Shown here piece after piece: positions 6,708 to 14,084 of a stretch of 34,125 nt of DNA. The stretch comes from Akkermansiaceae bacterium. GTDB taxonomy: Bacteria > Verrucomicrobiota > Verrucomicrobiia > Verrucomicrobiales > Akkermansiaceae. Each line of letters opens with the position of its first letter. Within the stretch, counting starts at the first letter, position 1. A model generated the notes under the pieces. It ran no database searches. It saw only the letters and a list, made by a program, of their open reading frames with translations, and was not told the origin of the DNA. The DNA lies in assembly GCA_013001695.1 (NCBI GenBank), contig JABDMC010000317.1:1-34125 (forward strand). Reading direction: 5' to 3'. The position numbers were made by a program, and so were the translations under genes.

Positions 6708-9092
6708 TTACCGGAATGTCACGGGGAGGCTCTTTTCGAGGTGCTGGAGCATCTTCTGGTGCGCGGCATCGACCTCCTCGCTTTTGAGGGTGCGGTCCGC
6801 GGCGCGGTAGTGGAATGACCAGGCGATCGATTTGCGGTCCACGGGGAGTTTCTCGCCGGTCGGGTCGCTGAAGACATCGAAGCAGGACGCCGAGACGAGG
6901 AGCGGTTCGTTGAGCTTCCGGACGGCCTGCTCGATTTCGGCGTTGGCGAGGCCGGCGGGCGCTTCCAGGGCGGCGTCGCGGGATGACCCGGGGAATTGCG
7001 GGAGATCCTCGACGTCGGCGGGGGCCCCGCGGAGGGTGCGGAGGGCCGCGAGGTCGAGTTCGGCGAGGTAGACGGGGAAGTCGAGGTCGAGTTCGCGGGC
7101 GCGCGATGGCGCGAGCTGCGCGAAGACGCCCACCGGCTTGCCATCCGCCTGGACCTGCGCCGCCACGAGGAAGGGGCCGGAGTCGAGGGGCGAGAACTGC
7201 ACCGCGTGCCGCGGGAGGAGGGCCTCGATGATGCCCTTCAAGGCGAAGGCGTCCGCCGGGGCGGGGGACTTGCCGGTCCACGATGCGGGGACCGCGGCGC
7301 CGCCGAGGAGGATGCCGAGAGAATCGTTTTCAAGGTCGGTGGCCTTGCCGCCGCCGGCATTGCGGAAGCAGCGGCCCGCCTCGAAGAAGCGCACCGCGGC
7401 GGCGCCGTGGCGGGCATTGCGCGCGGCGGTGGCCAGGAGCCCCGGGGCGAGGCTCGGGCGCAGCACCCCGTGGTCTTCGCTGAGCGGCAGGCTGACGCGG
7501 ATCAGGTCGCCGTCCTGCAGCGGCTTCAACGGCAGGGCGTCGCGCAATTGGGCGTCGGCGATCAGCTTGATGGTCTGCGCCTCGAAGAACCCGAGGGCGG
7601 CGAGCTGCTTCTTGAGGTCGAGGTCGAGGTCATAGCGCGCATCGGTGGCATTCGGGGCGGCGGCGGTGGCCTGCAGGCGCGCCGGGATGGCGTCGAGGCC
7701 GGCGACCCGCACCACCTCCTCGGCGAGGTCGATGTGGCGCTGGAGGTCGAGCCGGTAGGACGGCACGGTCCACTGGCCGAAACCGGTGTCGATCAGCCCG
7801 AGGCGGGCGAGGGCGGCATTGGCGTCGTCGAGGGAAATGGACTTGCCGGTCAGCTGGTGAAGGCGGTCGTCGTCGAGGCGCACCGTGCCGGTGAGGACGG
7901 GCGGACTGCCGGCCGCGAAGGTCGGGCTGCTGAGGGCGCCGCCGGCGATCTCGACGATGAGCTTGGCGGCCAGCGCCGAGGCGGGGACCACGCCCTGCGG
8001 GTCGACCCCGCGCTCGAAGCGGTAGGACGAATCGGAATGCAGGATGAGGCGGCGGGCGGTGCGGCGGATGTTCGCCGGGACGAACCACGCCGACTCGAGG
8101 ATCACGTCGGTGGTCGATTCCACCACGCCGGAATCGAGCCCGCCCATGACGCCCCCGAGGGCGAGGGCGGTCCCGGCTTGATCCGAGATGACGCAGTCCG
8201 CGGAGGTCAGTTCGTAGGTTTCCTCGTCGAGGGCGGCGAACTGTTCGCCGTCGGCGGCCATGCGGACCTTGATGCCGCCGCTGATCTTGGCGGCGTCGAA
8301 GGCGTGCAGCGGTTGCCCGAGCTCGTGGAGGACGAAGTTGGTGATGTCGACCACGCTGTTGATGGGGCGCAGGCCGATGGCTTCCAGCTTCTGCTGCAGC
8401 CACTCCGGGCTGGGGCCGACGTTCACGCCCGCAATCTTCACGGCGGTGTAGAACGGGCAGGTCTCCTGGCCGTCGACACTCACCGCGTCCCCGGCGGGGG
8501 CCGTCTCCACCGGCGGGATGTCGGGGCGCTTCAACTCCCGTCCGGTGAGGGCCGCCACCTCCCGCGCCATCCCGAAATGGCTCAGCAGGTCCGGCCGGTT
8601 CGGGGTGACCTCGATCTCGAAGATGGTGTCGTTCTCGACGAACTCGTGGAGCGGCTTTCCGGTCTGCCAATCCGCCGGGAGGATCATGAGGCCGCTGCCG
8701 TCGGTCCCGAGGCCCAGTTCCGTCGCGGAACAGAGCATCCCGCGCGATTCGACCCCGCGCATCTTGGTCTCGCCGATGGTGAAGCCCGCCGGCAGGGAGG
8801 CCCCCGGGAGCGCGCACGGGACCTTGTCGCCGACCTTGTAGTTCTTCGCGCCGCACACGATCTGGCGGAGATCCGCCTCCCCGGCATCGACCTGGCAGAC
8901 GCTCAGGCGGTCCGCGTTCGGATGGGGTTCGGACTGCCTCACTTCCGCCACGACCACGAGATCGGAGGACACCCCCTGTTCGGTGATCCCCTCGACCTCC
9001 ACTCCCGCGAAGGTGAGAATATCGTCGATCTCCCCGTTGCCGAGGCCGGCGAGGTCGACGTGCTCCTGGAGCCAGTTTTTGGAAATGAGCAT
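6708..9092 (-). CDS. pheT: Phenylalanine--tRNA ligase beta subunit
   Basis: A 794-residue subunit of the alpha2-beta2 enzyme that charges tRNA-Phe. Domains run in the standard order: N-terminal start MLISKNWLQEHVDL, the OB-fold tRNA-binding insert (about 40-150, VVVAEVRQSEPHPNADRLSVC), B3/B4 editing domain, B5, catalytic-like core, and a C-terminal ferredoxin-like anticodon-binding domain (from about 700, ending LKSEEVDAAHQKMLQHLEKS). Length matches bacterial PheT. It normally sits directly after pheS; here a roughly 0.5-kb cassette carrying a four-helix-bundle gene intervenes. The cassette's terminal repeat begins only 6 bp before the ATG, so pheT has no visible Shine-Dalgarno of its own. 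Confidence 0.97.
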   Translation of the reverse strand: MLISKNWLQEHVDLAGLGNGEIDDILTFAGVEVEGITEQGVSSDLVVVAEVRQSEPHPNADRLSVCQVDAGEADLRQIVCGAKNYKVGDKVPCALPGASLPAGFTIGETKMRGVESRGMLCSATELGLGTDGSGLMILPADWQTGKPLHEFVENDTIFEIEVTPNRPDLLSHFGMAREVAALTGRELKRPDIPPVETAPAGDAVSVDGQETCPFYTAVKIAGVNVGPSPEWLQQKLEAIGLRPINSVVDITNFVLHELGQPLHAFDAAKISGGIKVRMAADGEQFAALDEETYELTSADCVISDQAGTALALGGVMGGLDSGVVESTTDVILESAWFVPANIRRTARRLILHSDSSYRFERGVDPQGVVPASALAAKLIVEIAGGALSSPTFAAGSPPVLTGTVRLDDDRLHQLTGKSISLDDANAALARLGLIDTGFGQWTVPSYRLDLQRHIDLAEEVVRVAGLDAIPARLQATAAAPNATDARYDLDLDLKKQLAALGFFEAQTIKLIADAQLRDALPLKPLQDGDLIRVSLPLSEDHGVLRPSLAPGLLATAARNARHGAAAVRFFEAGRCFRNAGGGKATDLENDSLGILLGGAAVPASWTGKSPAPADAFALKGIIEALLPRHAVQFSPLDSGPFLVAAQVQADGKPVGVFAQLAPSRARELDLDFPVYLAELDLAALRTLRGAPADVEDLPQFPGSSRDAALEAPAGLANAEIEQAVRKLNEPLLVSASCFDVFSDPTGEKLPVDRKSIAWSFHYRAADRTLKSEEVDAAHQKMLQHLEKSLPVTFR

Positions 9093-9097
9093 GTTGC

Positions 9098-9126
9098 TTG
9101 CGATGTTCGATGTTCGATGTTCGATT
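9098..9126 (+). repeat. Left inverted terminal repeat with GATGTTC heptamers
   Basis: Three tandem GATGTTC units at 9102-9122, preceded by TTGC and followed by GATT. They match, in inverted orientation, the repeats at 9548-9581. The repeat lies just upstream of the pheT start codon on the minus strand. Confidence 0.8.
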
Positions 9127-9145
9127 CTTTGGGTGGATTAGGATG

Positions 9146-9517
9146 TCAAGTTCGGTGTTGTCTTTCGACGGACTCGATGAAGCGATTCAGTTTCCGGCCG
9201 AGATGGTCAAGGCGCTCAAGCAGGTCCCCGTAAAGATCCTGATCTTCGAGCGACCGGGTTTCGGAGAGAGTTTCAAGGTGATCTGCAGTCTCCAAGCACG
9301 AGGCAAACGCATAGTCGAGGAAACGAATGTAGTCGCCCTTGTGGCGTCGGCGTCCGTAGCCTTCCACGATGTTGGATTTGATCGATTTCGAGCTTCTCCG
9401 GATCTGGCTTCCCTCTTCGTAAAGCTCGAACTTCGGAAGTTTCTCGAGACTCATGCGGTGGATATCAATCACAAGCTCGCGACCAAGCTGCCAGATTTCC
9501 AGGTTCTTGTAGCTCAT
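9146..9517 (-). CDS. Four-helix-bundle protein (S23/IVS-encoded protein family)
   Basis: A 123-residue helical protein with the family hallmark near the centre, [13 protein letters not shown] (consensus SIPxNIAEGxGR), and the typical opening [14 protein letters not shown]. The family is found as open frames within intervening sequences of 23S rRNA genes and as dispersed chromosomal copies. The same fold includes the Avd accessory protein of diversity-generating retroelements. The molecular function of stand-alone copies is not established. The start is placed at 9517 (MSYKNLEI); an upstream ATG at 9562 would add 15 residues encoded partly by the terminal repeat. No strong ribosome binding site is seen. 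It sits alone between pheS and pheT with inverted repeats on both sides, the arrangement of a cassette rather than a native operon member. Confidence 0.88.
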   Translation of the reverse strand: MSYKNLEIWQLGRELVIDIHRMSLEKLPKFELYEEGSQIRRSSKSIKSNIVEGYGRRRHKGDYIRFLDYAFASCLETADHLETLSETRSLEDQDLYGDLLERLDHLGRKLNRFIESVERQHRT

Positions 9518-9547
9518 GGCCGGATCAGGAGAGAATTCTTTGTGAAA

Positions 9548-9581
9548 TCGAACATCGAACATCGACGACCGAACATCGCAA
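9548..9581 (-). repeat. Right inverted terminal repeat with heptamers
   Basis: Read on the minus strand this gives TTGCGATGTTCG, a few divergent bases, then two further ATGTTCG-type heptamers. It is the inverted counterpart of 9098-9126. The outer end lies 7 bp from the pheS stop codon. Confidence 0.8.
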
Positions 9582-9587
9582 TTCGCC

Positions 9588-10604
9588 CTAGGCGAATTGC
9601 CGGAGGAACCGGGCGTCGTTCTCGATGAGGAGGCGGATGTCGCGGATGCCCCACTGGATCATGGCGAGGCGGTCGAGGCCCATGCCGAAGGCAAAGCCGG
9701 TGACCTTGTCCGGGTGGTAGGCGTCGTCGCCGCGGGAGGCGCAGATGGACTCGAAGACGGCCGGGTCGACCATGCCGCACCCGGCGACCTCGATCCACTT
9801 CGGGGCCTGCCCCTTGACGTGGAGCTTGATGTCGATCTCGAAGCTCGGTTCGGTGAAGGGGAAGAAGTGCGGCCGGAAGCGCACCTCGGTGTCCTCGCCG
9901 AAAAGGGCCCGGTAGAAGAACTCGAGGGTTCCCTTCAGGTCGCCGACATTCACGTCGGTATCGACGTAGAGCCCTTCGAGCTGGTTGAAAACGGACAGGT
10001 GGGTGGCGTCGATCTCGTCGCGGCGGTAGGCGGAGCCCGGGGCGATGATGCGCACCGGGGGGGCTTCGCCCTCCATGGTCCGGATCTGCACGGTGGAGGT
10101 GTGGGTCCGCAGGAGCTTGCCGCTGTCGAAGTAGAAGGTGTCCTTCTCGTTGCGCGCCGGGTGTTCCGGCGGGGTGTTGAGGGCGTCGAAACAGTGGAAC
10201 TCGGTCTCGATCTCGGGGCCCTCGGCGAGGGCAAAGCCGAGGCGCCGGCAGATCTGCACGGCGCGGTCCCGGAGCCGGGTGAGGGGATGCAGCCCGCCGG
10301 GATGCGCCGGGCGGCCGGGGAGGGTGAGGTCGAGCCCGGCGAGGGCGGCGCGGTCGGCGGCGTCCTGCAGGCCGGCGCGCTTCGCGTCGAGGGCCGCGGT
10401 GATGGCGGACCGGGCGGCGTTGAGCAGTTGCCCGATGACCGGCTTGTCCTCCTTGGAGAGGTTTTTCATGCCGGCCGAGGCGCCGGTGAGGCGGCCCTTC
10501 TTGCCGAGGAAGGCGACGCGGGCGCCATCCAGTTCCTGCTCGTCTCGGGCCGATTTGATGGCGGCCAGGGCGGCGGCCTCGATTTCCTGGATTTCGTCCT
10601 GCAT
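9588..10604 (-). CDS. pheS: Phenylalanine--tRNA ligase alpha subunit
   Basis: A 338-residue catalytic subunit of phenylalanyl-tRNA synthetase. The N-terminal coiled coil (about 1-85) precedes the class II core. Visible class II elements are motif 1 ([12 protein letters not shown] region), motif 2 ([21 protein letters not shown]) and motif 3 ([13 protein letters not shown]). It ends in a typical DARFLRQF. Length is close to the 327-350 of bacterial PheS. The ATG at 10604 ([10 protein letters not shown]) is chosen because this is where the family homology begins; the frame stays open further upstream through the hairpin array, but that part has no resemblance to PheS. pheT follows only after the inserted cassette. 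Confidence 0.97.
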   Translation of the reverse strand: MQDEIQEIEAAALAAIKSARDEQELDGARVAFLGKKGRLTGASAGMKNLSKEDKPVIGQLLNAARSAITAALDAKRAGLQDAADRAALAGLDLTLPGRPAHPGGLHPLTRLRDRAVQICRRLGFALAEGPEIETEFHCFDALNTPPEHPARNEKDTFYFDSGKLLRTHTSTVQIRTMEGEAPPVRIIAPGSAYRRDEIDATHLSVFNQLEGLYVDTDVNVGDLKGTLEFFYRALFGEDTEVRFRPHFFPFTEPSFEIDIKLHVKGQAPKWIEVAGCGMVDPAVFESICASRGDDAYHPDKVTGFAFGMGLDRLAMIQWGIRDIRLLIENDARFLRQFA

Positions 10605-10625
10605 GCGCGTGGAGCCGAGGGCATA

Positions 10626-10639
10626 GCGGGAATTCCCGC
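10626..10639. promoter_or_regulatory. Perfect 14-bp palindrome in the pheS leader
   Basis: GCGGGAATTCCCGC lies 21 bp upstream of the pheS ATG, between the start codon and hairpin array 2. It could be an operator, a leader hairpin, or the edge of the array. Nothing identifies a binding protein. Confidence 0.4.
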
Positions 10640-10654
10640 CAAGGTCAAAGGTTG

Positions 10655-10809
10655 TGGGAAGACGCCGTGCCGGCGGAAGACGGCCTGCGGCCGAAAGACG
10701 GCCTGCGGCCGAAAGACGGTCGGGGGCCGGAAGACCACCTGCGGTGGGAAGATGGCCTGCGGGCGGGAGAGGCCCCTCGGGTGAGGGAGGGCCTTTGCGC
10801 CAGAGGCGC
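10655..10809. repeat. Tandem mini-hairpin array 2 (18-nt period)
   Basis: Eight units with loop centres about every 18 nt (10669, 10687, 10705, 10723, 10741, 10759, 10777, 10795), each with a GAAGA/GAAAGA-like linker and 5-nt stem arms. Perfectly paired stems are CGCCG/CGGCG (10663-10675), CGGCC/GGCCG (10681-10693 and 10699-10711) and CCACC/GGTGG (10735-10747). CGGTC/GGCCG (10717-10729) pairs with one wobble. Later units are less well paired. The eighth unit (GGGCCTTTGCGCC) is almost the same as the last unit of array 1. A perfect GCGCC-AGA-GGCGC hairpin (10797-10809) closes it. It lies between rplT and pheS in the transcribed direction. Confidence 0.9.
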
Positions 10810-10875
10810 TCGTTCCCGACCCGTCGGGCTCTTTGGCCGAAGGCCTCTTTCCCGGACGACGTCCGGGTCTTGGTC
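10810..10875. repeat. Larger hairpins directly downstream of rplT
   Basis: Three successive palindromes follow array 2: CCCGA/TCGGG (about 10816-10829), GGCC-GAA-GGCC (10835-10845) and CCCGGAC-GAC-GTCCGGG (10851-10867). They are separated by CTTT/AAAG spacers. On the minus strand they come immediately after the rplT stop, so they may attenuate, process or stabilise the message; there is no T-run typical of an intrinsic terminator. Confidence 0.7.
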
Positions 10876-11247
10876 CTAGGCCGCGACCTTCTGGTCGAGG
10901 GCCGCCTTGGCCTGCGCGAAAATCGTGTCGAAGGCGCCGGGATCATTCACGGCGAGATCGGCGAGGATCTTGCGATCGACCTCGATCCCGGCGGCGCTGA
11001 GGCCTTCCATGAACCGGCTGTAGGTCAATCCCCGCTCGCGCGTGGCGGCGCTGATGCGCTGAATCCACAGGCGGCGGAACTGGCCCTTGCGCTTCTTGCG
11101 GTCGCGGTATTCGTACTGCTGCGCCTTGTAGACCGCATCCTTGGCGTAGCGGTACAACTTGGAGCGAAACCCGCGAAATCCCTTGGCGCGAAGCAGAACG
11201 CGTTTGCGCCGTTTGCGGCTGGCGGGGCTGTTGGTGGCTCGTGGCAT
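10876..11247 (-). CDS. rplT: 50S ribosomal protein bL20
   Basis: A 123-residue, strongly basic protein with the family pattern MPRATNSPASRKRRKRVLLRAKGF-type N-terminus (long basic extension) and the globular part WIQRISAATRERGLTYSRFMEGL. It binds 23S rRNA early in large-subunit assembly and in several bacteria represses its own operon. A ribosome binding site (GGAAAGGA) precedes the ATG at 11247. It follows rpmI by 126 bp. The last residues DQKVAA and stop lie next to a cluster of hairpins. Confidence 0.97.
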   Translation of the reverse strand: MPRATNSPASRKRRKRVLLRAKGFRGFRSKLYRYAKDAVYKAQQYEYRDRKKRKGQFRRLWIQRISAATRERGLTYSRFMEGLSAAGIEVDRKILADLAVNDPGAFDTIFAQAKAALDQKVAA

Positions 11248-11373
11248 CTGTGGTCCTTTCCGGAACGAACTGTTGTGGTGTCGTCCTCCCGCAGTCTCGT
11301 CCGTTCGTATCCCGCCGGTGGCGGGCAGGCTGCGTAGAGGGGGGCCCGGGACGGGCCGATGTGAGTGGCTCGC
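11248..11373 (-). promoter_or_regulatory. rpmI-rplT intergenic leader with two hairpins
   Basis: The 126-bp gap contains two perfect 6-bp stems with 3-nt loops: CCCGCC/GGCGGG (11311-11325) and GGCCCG/CGGGCC (11343-11357). They could be an rplT leader or processing structure; L20 is known to autoregulate by binding leader RNA in some bacteria, but a 23S-like binding site was not demonstrated here. Confidence 0.35.
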
Positions 11374-11583
11374 TTAGCTGAATGGCAGACTGGCCCGCAC
11401 GGCGGGCAGGTCGGCGTCGGAGACGAGGGCCGGCTTGCCGAGGAAGCGCTTCCGCTTCCGGGACTTCTTCTGGAGAATGTGGCGCTTGCCCTGTTTCCGG
11501 CGCAAAATCTTGCCGGAACCGGTCACCTTGAATCGTTTGGCGACGGCTTTCCGTGTTTTTGCTTTTCCTGCGCTGCGGGCCAT
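11374..11583 (-). CDS. rpmI: 50S ribosomal protein bL35
   Basis: A 69-residue basic protein with recognisable bL35 features: [22 protein letters not shown] and [16 protein letters not shown]. Length is normal. It precedes rplT as in most bacteria. infC, which usually comes first in this operon, is not upstream; the neighbour 33 bp away is a mu-crystallin-type dehydrogenase gene instead. Confidence 0.96.
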   Translation of the reverse strand: MARSAGKAKTRKAVAKRFKVTGSGKILRRKQGKRHILQKKSRKRKRFLGKPALVSDADLPAVRASLPFS

Positions 11584-11616
11584 GGGGCGCGGAGGCTAAC
11601 CGCCGCCCGGGGGAAT

Positions 11617-12705
11617 TCAAGCGATTTTTGCCGATTTGGACGGGATTCCCCGGAAGCAGGCGGCGATATCGCTGTGCTCGAAAACGGTGGCCTCCTGCAT
11701 GGGGATGTCCCGGCCCGCCCCGGCCTCCCGGGCCCTTTGAAACAGGGCGTAGGCGATCGCGACGTCCACGTAGGCCAGCCCCACGGCGTTGAAGTAGATC
11801 CGCTCGTCGGCCGCTTCCCGGCCGGGCGCCTCGCCGGCCACGATGGCATCGAGATCGGCGTGGACCCCGGCATCGGCGAGTTCGCCGGCCTGGTACATGC
11901 GGGAGAGGGTCTGGGTGCGGTGTTTGACCGTCTCCCAGTTGTCGCAGACGATCTTCTGGCACTGCTTGGCGACCTCGAATTCGTCCTCCCATCCGCCGAT
12001 GTGGGAGTAGAAGGAGCCGGGTTTCATCCAGGCGGCCTTGAGGAGGGGGGCCTGGGCGCTGGTGGCGGTCACGAGGATGTCGGCCTCCGCCATGGCCTTG
12101 GACCCGTCGGTGCCGGCCGTGACGAAGGTCATGTCCGGCAGGATGGGGGACATCTGCTCGACGAAGAGGTCTTCCTCGGCGGGGGTCTTGGCGCTGACCC
12201 GGCACTCGCGGAGGCTGGGGCGCACGGTCTTCATGGCGAGGAGATGCATCTTGGCCTGCTCGCCGGCCCCGATGAAGCCGATGAGCTCGGCCTCCGCGGG
12301 GGCGAGGTACTTGGCGGCCACGGCTCCCATCGTGCCGACGCGCATGTTGGACGCCATGGTCCCTTCCATCACGGCGAGGGGGAAGCCGTGCTCGATCTCG
12401 GAGAGGACGATCAGGGCCGTGAGGTTCTGGAGTCCCTCCACGACGTTCGGGGGAAAGACCGAGACCCACTTCATGCCGCAAACCTTTTCGGGGACGAGGG
12501 TCGCGGGCAGGCAGTTGATCCGCTCCTGGGTGTCGTCGTCGAAGATCTGGACGATCTTTTCGGGGAAGAGGATGTCGCCGCGGCGAAAGCCGAGGAGCGC
12601 CTTCTCGGCGGCCTCGATGGCGAGGTTGAAGTCGAGGCACCCGGCGTGGAGGAGATCTTCCTGGGACAGGTAGGTGAAGGAGATGCGATGGGAGCTGTCG
12701 GACAT
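11617..12705 (-). CDS. Ornithine cyclodeaminase / mu-crystallin family dehydrogenase
   Basis: A 362-residue Rossmann-fold protein. The segment ELIGFIGAGEQAKMHLLAM is the dinucleotide-binding loop (GxGxxA), preceded by ASNMRVGTMGAVAAKYLA, typical of the family. Members include ornithine cyclodeaminase, ketimine reductases, SbnB-type amino-acid dehydrogenases and proteins annotated as tyramine oxidase subunit B. The opening FTYLSQEDLLHAG resembles the last group as far as recollection allows, but the reaction cannot be assigned from sequence. Start at 12705 (MSDSSHRISF); an ATG at 12723 adding six residues is also possible. It is the nearest gene upstream of rpmI, 33 bp away, so it may be cotranscribed with ribosomal and pheST genes, an unusual partner. 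Confidence 0.85.
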   Translation of the reverse strand: MSDSSHRISFTYLSQEDLLHAGCLDFNLAIEAAEKALLGFRRGDILFPEKIVQIFDDDTQERINCLPATLVPEKVCGMKWVSVFPPNVVEGLQNLTALIVLSEIEHGFPLAVMEGTMASNMRVGTMGAVAAKYLAPAEAELIGFIGAGEQAKMHLLAMKTVRPSLRECRVSAKTPAEEDLFVEQMSPILPDMTFVTAGTDGSKAMAEADILVTATSAQAPLLKAAWMKPGSFYSHIGGWEDEFEVAKQCQKIVCDNWETVKHRTQTLSRMYQAGELADAGVHADLDAIVAGEAPGREAADERIYFNAVGLAYVDVAIAYALFQRAREAGAGRDIPMQEATVFEHSDIAACFRGIPSKSAKIA

Positions 12706-12803
12706 GCAATTCTTATCGCCCATGCAGGCCGGGAACGCTCCGCACCGCGGGGCAATTCCTGCGCATGAATTGCGCGGTCCCCGGCGGCGGGGGTGCCCGG
12801 AGC

Positions 12804-13280
12804 CTACTTCGGTTCCGCGGCCGCGAAGAGAGCCGCCAGCCGCTGCAGTCCCGCGGGCGGGAACTCGAACTGGTCGACGCGGGTCCGGAGGCGGGCGAGG
12901 TGCTCGACGATGTGCCCCCGCACGTCGGGATCGTCCTGCCCCGAGGTGAAGGTGAGGATCTCGACGCCGCGCATGAAGAGGCTCCGCGCCCCGTCGTCGT
13001 CGCCGCCCAGGCGGGCCGCCTCGGCCGCTTCGCAGGTCACGCACCCGCAGGCCACGAGGCGGGCGAAGCTCGCCGTCCCGGGGTGGTGCAGGAGCGCCAC
13101 GAGGTCGCTCGAGGACGTCGAGACGAGCGTCTCGTAGGCCATGCCGGTGAGGCCTTCGCAGTGCTCCTTGAGGAACTGTTCCAACTCCCATCCCTCGTCG
13201 TCCTGCTTCAGGCCGAGCAGGCGGATGCAGAACGCGATGGTGCGCTCGATCTCCCGCAGAATATAGTCCTGGCGGATCAT
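12804..13280 (-). CDS. DUF6483 family protein
   Basis: A 158-residue, probably cytosolic, all-helical protein. The N-terminus MIRQDYILREIERTIAF matches what is remembered of the DUF6483 family, small tetratricopeptide-like bacterial proteins of unknown function. Four cysteines are present, including a CGCVTC cluster near the middle (VACGCVTCEAAEAARL), which could bind metal or be redox-active; this is an observation only. Start at 13280 is chosen for the family-like N-terminus; the frame extends upstream to 13325 with unlikely sequence. It diverges from the Lrp-type regulator at 13602. Confidence 0.65.
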   Translation of the reverse strand: MIRQDYILREIERTIAFCIRLLGLKQDDEGWELEQFLKEHCEGLTGMAYETLVSTSSSDLVALLHHPGTASFARLVACGCVTCEAAEAARLGGDDDGARSLFMRGVEILTFTSGQDDPDVRGHIVEHLARLRTRVDQFEFPPAGLQRLAALFAAAEPK

Positions 13281-13601
13281 CCCCTCGCGGAAGGATGCGT
13301 GCCCGGAGTCCCGAGGGCAACCCATCTCTCGTTCCTTGCGGCGGGACGGGGTCCGGATCTGGTCCGGGTTTCGGAATCAGCGAGGCGGGGAACCACCCGG
13401 ATCCCGGAAACCGGGATGGCGGTCCTCCTGCCGGCAGTCCGGCGGCCGGCGGCCCGCGGGCGGCGATCGGCGAAAGCGGAAGCGGAAGCCGCATTCCGCG
13501 CGGAGGACCGGGGAGCGCCCCCCGGCCCGGCCGCCCGATCCGGCCACCACCGGGGCTGGGCGCTTGCTAGAAGGGCGGCGACAGTGTAGGGAATGCGCCC
13601 C
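13281..13601. other. Divergent intergenic region with palindromes
   Basis: This 321-bp region lies between the DUF6483 gene (-) and the regulator gene (+). A perfect stem ATCCCGG-AAA-CCGGGAT is at 13401-13417 and could be an operator or a hairpin. Low-complexity runs rich in CGG and GAAGCGGAAGC occur at about 13440-13500. TTGCTA at 13564 with TAGGGA 17 nt later is a weak promoter match for the regulator. No gene is recognised. Confidence 0.4.
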
Positions 13602-14084
13602 ATGATCGATCCCTTGTTGCAGCTCCTGCGCCGCAGCGGCCGGTTTTCCGAGTCCGAGCTGGCGGAGCGTCTCTCCCTGACACCGGAGGAGGTGACGGCG
13701 CGGATCGCGGCGTGGGAGAAGGACGGGACCATCCTCGGCTACCAGGCGGTGGTCAACCCGGGCATGACCGGCCAGTCGGACGTCACGGGCTTCATCGAGG
13801 TGCGGCTCGCCCCGGAGCGCGGCGGCGGCTTCGACCGCCTCGCGAAGCGCCTCGCGAAGTTCGACCAGGTGGTGAGTTGCTACCTGATGAGCGGCGGCTA
13901 CGACCTGCTCCTCGTCGTCGAGGGCGGGGACCTCATGGAGGTCGCCAGCTTCGTGACCGAGAAGCTGAGCACGATGGAAGGCGTGCTTTCCACCGCGACC
14001 CACTTCCGCCTGAAAACCTACAAGGAGAACGGCTTCGCCTTCGACGGGGACGAGGATCCCGAGCGGCTGCCGGTGGCGCCGTGA
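13602..14084 (+). CDS. Lrp/AsnC family transcriptional regulator
   Basis: A 160-residue DNA-binding regulator. The N-terminal helix-turn-helix (about 1-50) includes ESELAERLSLTPEEVTARIAAWEKDGTILGY, the characteristic recognition segment and linker. The C-terminal RAM ligand-binding domain (about 60-140) follows, with VVSCYLMSGGYDLLLVVEG, the typical xxGxxDxxxxV core. Start at 13602 (MIDPLLQLL) is preferred because AGGGA lies nine bases before it; 13593 (MRPMIDP) is the alternative. Lrp-type proteins respond to amino acids and often control a neighbouring gene; the aminotransferase 261 bp downstream on the same strand is the obvious candidate. Confidence 0.92.
   Translation: MIDPLLQLLRRSGRFSESELAERLSLTPEEVTARIAAWEKDGTILGYQAVVNPGMTGQSDVTGFIEVRLAPERGGGFDRLAKRLAKFDQVVSCYLMSGGYDLLLVVEGGDLMEVASFVTEKLSTMEGVLSTATHFRLKTYKENGFAFDGDEDPERLPVAP

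Larger units (their letters stand above)
9098..9581. mobile_element. Candidate small mobile cassette with inverted terminal repeats (four-helix-bundle type)
   Basis: The left end (9098-9126) begins TTGCGATGTTCG and carries three tandem GATGTTC heptamers. The right end (9548-9581), read on the other strand, gives the same TTGCGATGTTCG followed, after a short divergent stretch, by more ATGTTCG heptamers. The ends therefore form imperfect inverted repeats enclosing a single gene on the minus strand. Base composition inside is visibly more AT-rich than pheS and pheT on either side. No transposase is encoded, so any movement would need a factor in trans. A target-site duplication is not evident. 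An AATTCGCC/GGCGAATT palindrome (9580-9598) overlaps the outer edge and the pheS stop codon. Confidence 0.6.

Noticed and set aside
9580-9598. AATTCGCC/GGCGAATT palindrome as the target-site duplication of the cassette
   Set aside because: It is an inverted, not direct, repeat; half of it encodes the last PheS codons, and no matching copy exists at the left end of the cassette.
10605-10946. N-terminal extension of PheS through the hairpin array (frame stays open because 18 is a multiple of three)
   Set aside because: PheS homology begins at the ATG at 10604. The extension overlaps the end of rplT and reads as repetitive hexapeptides from the array.
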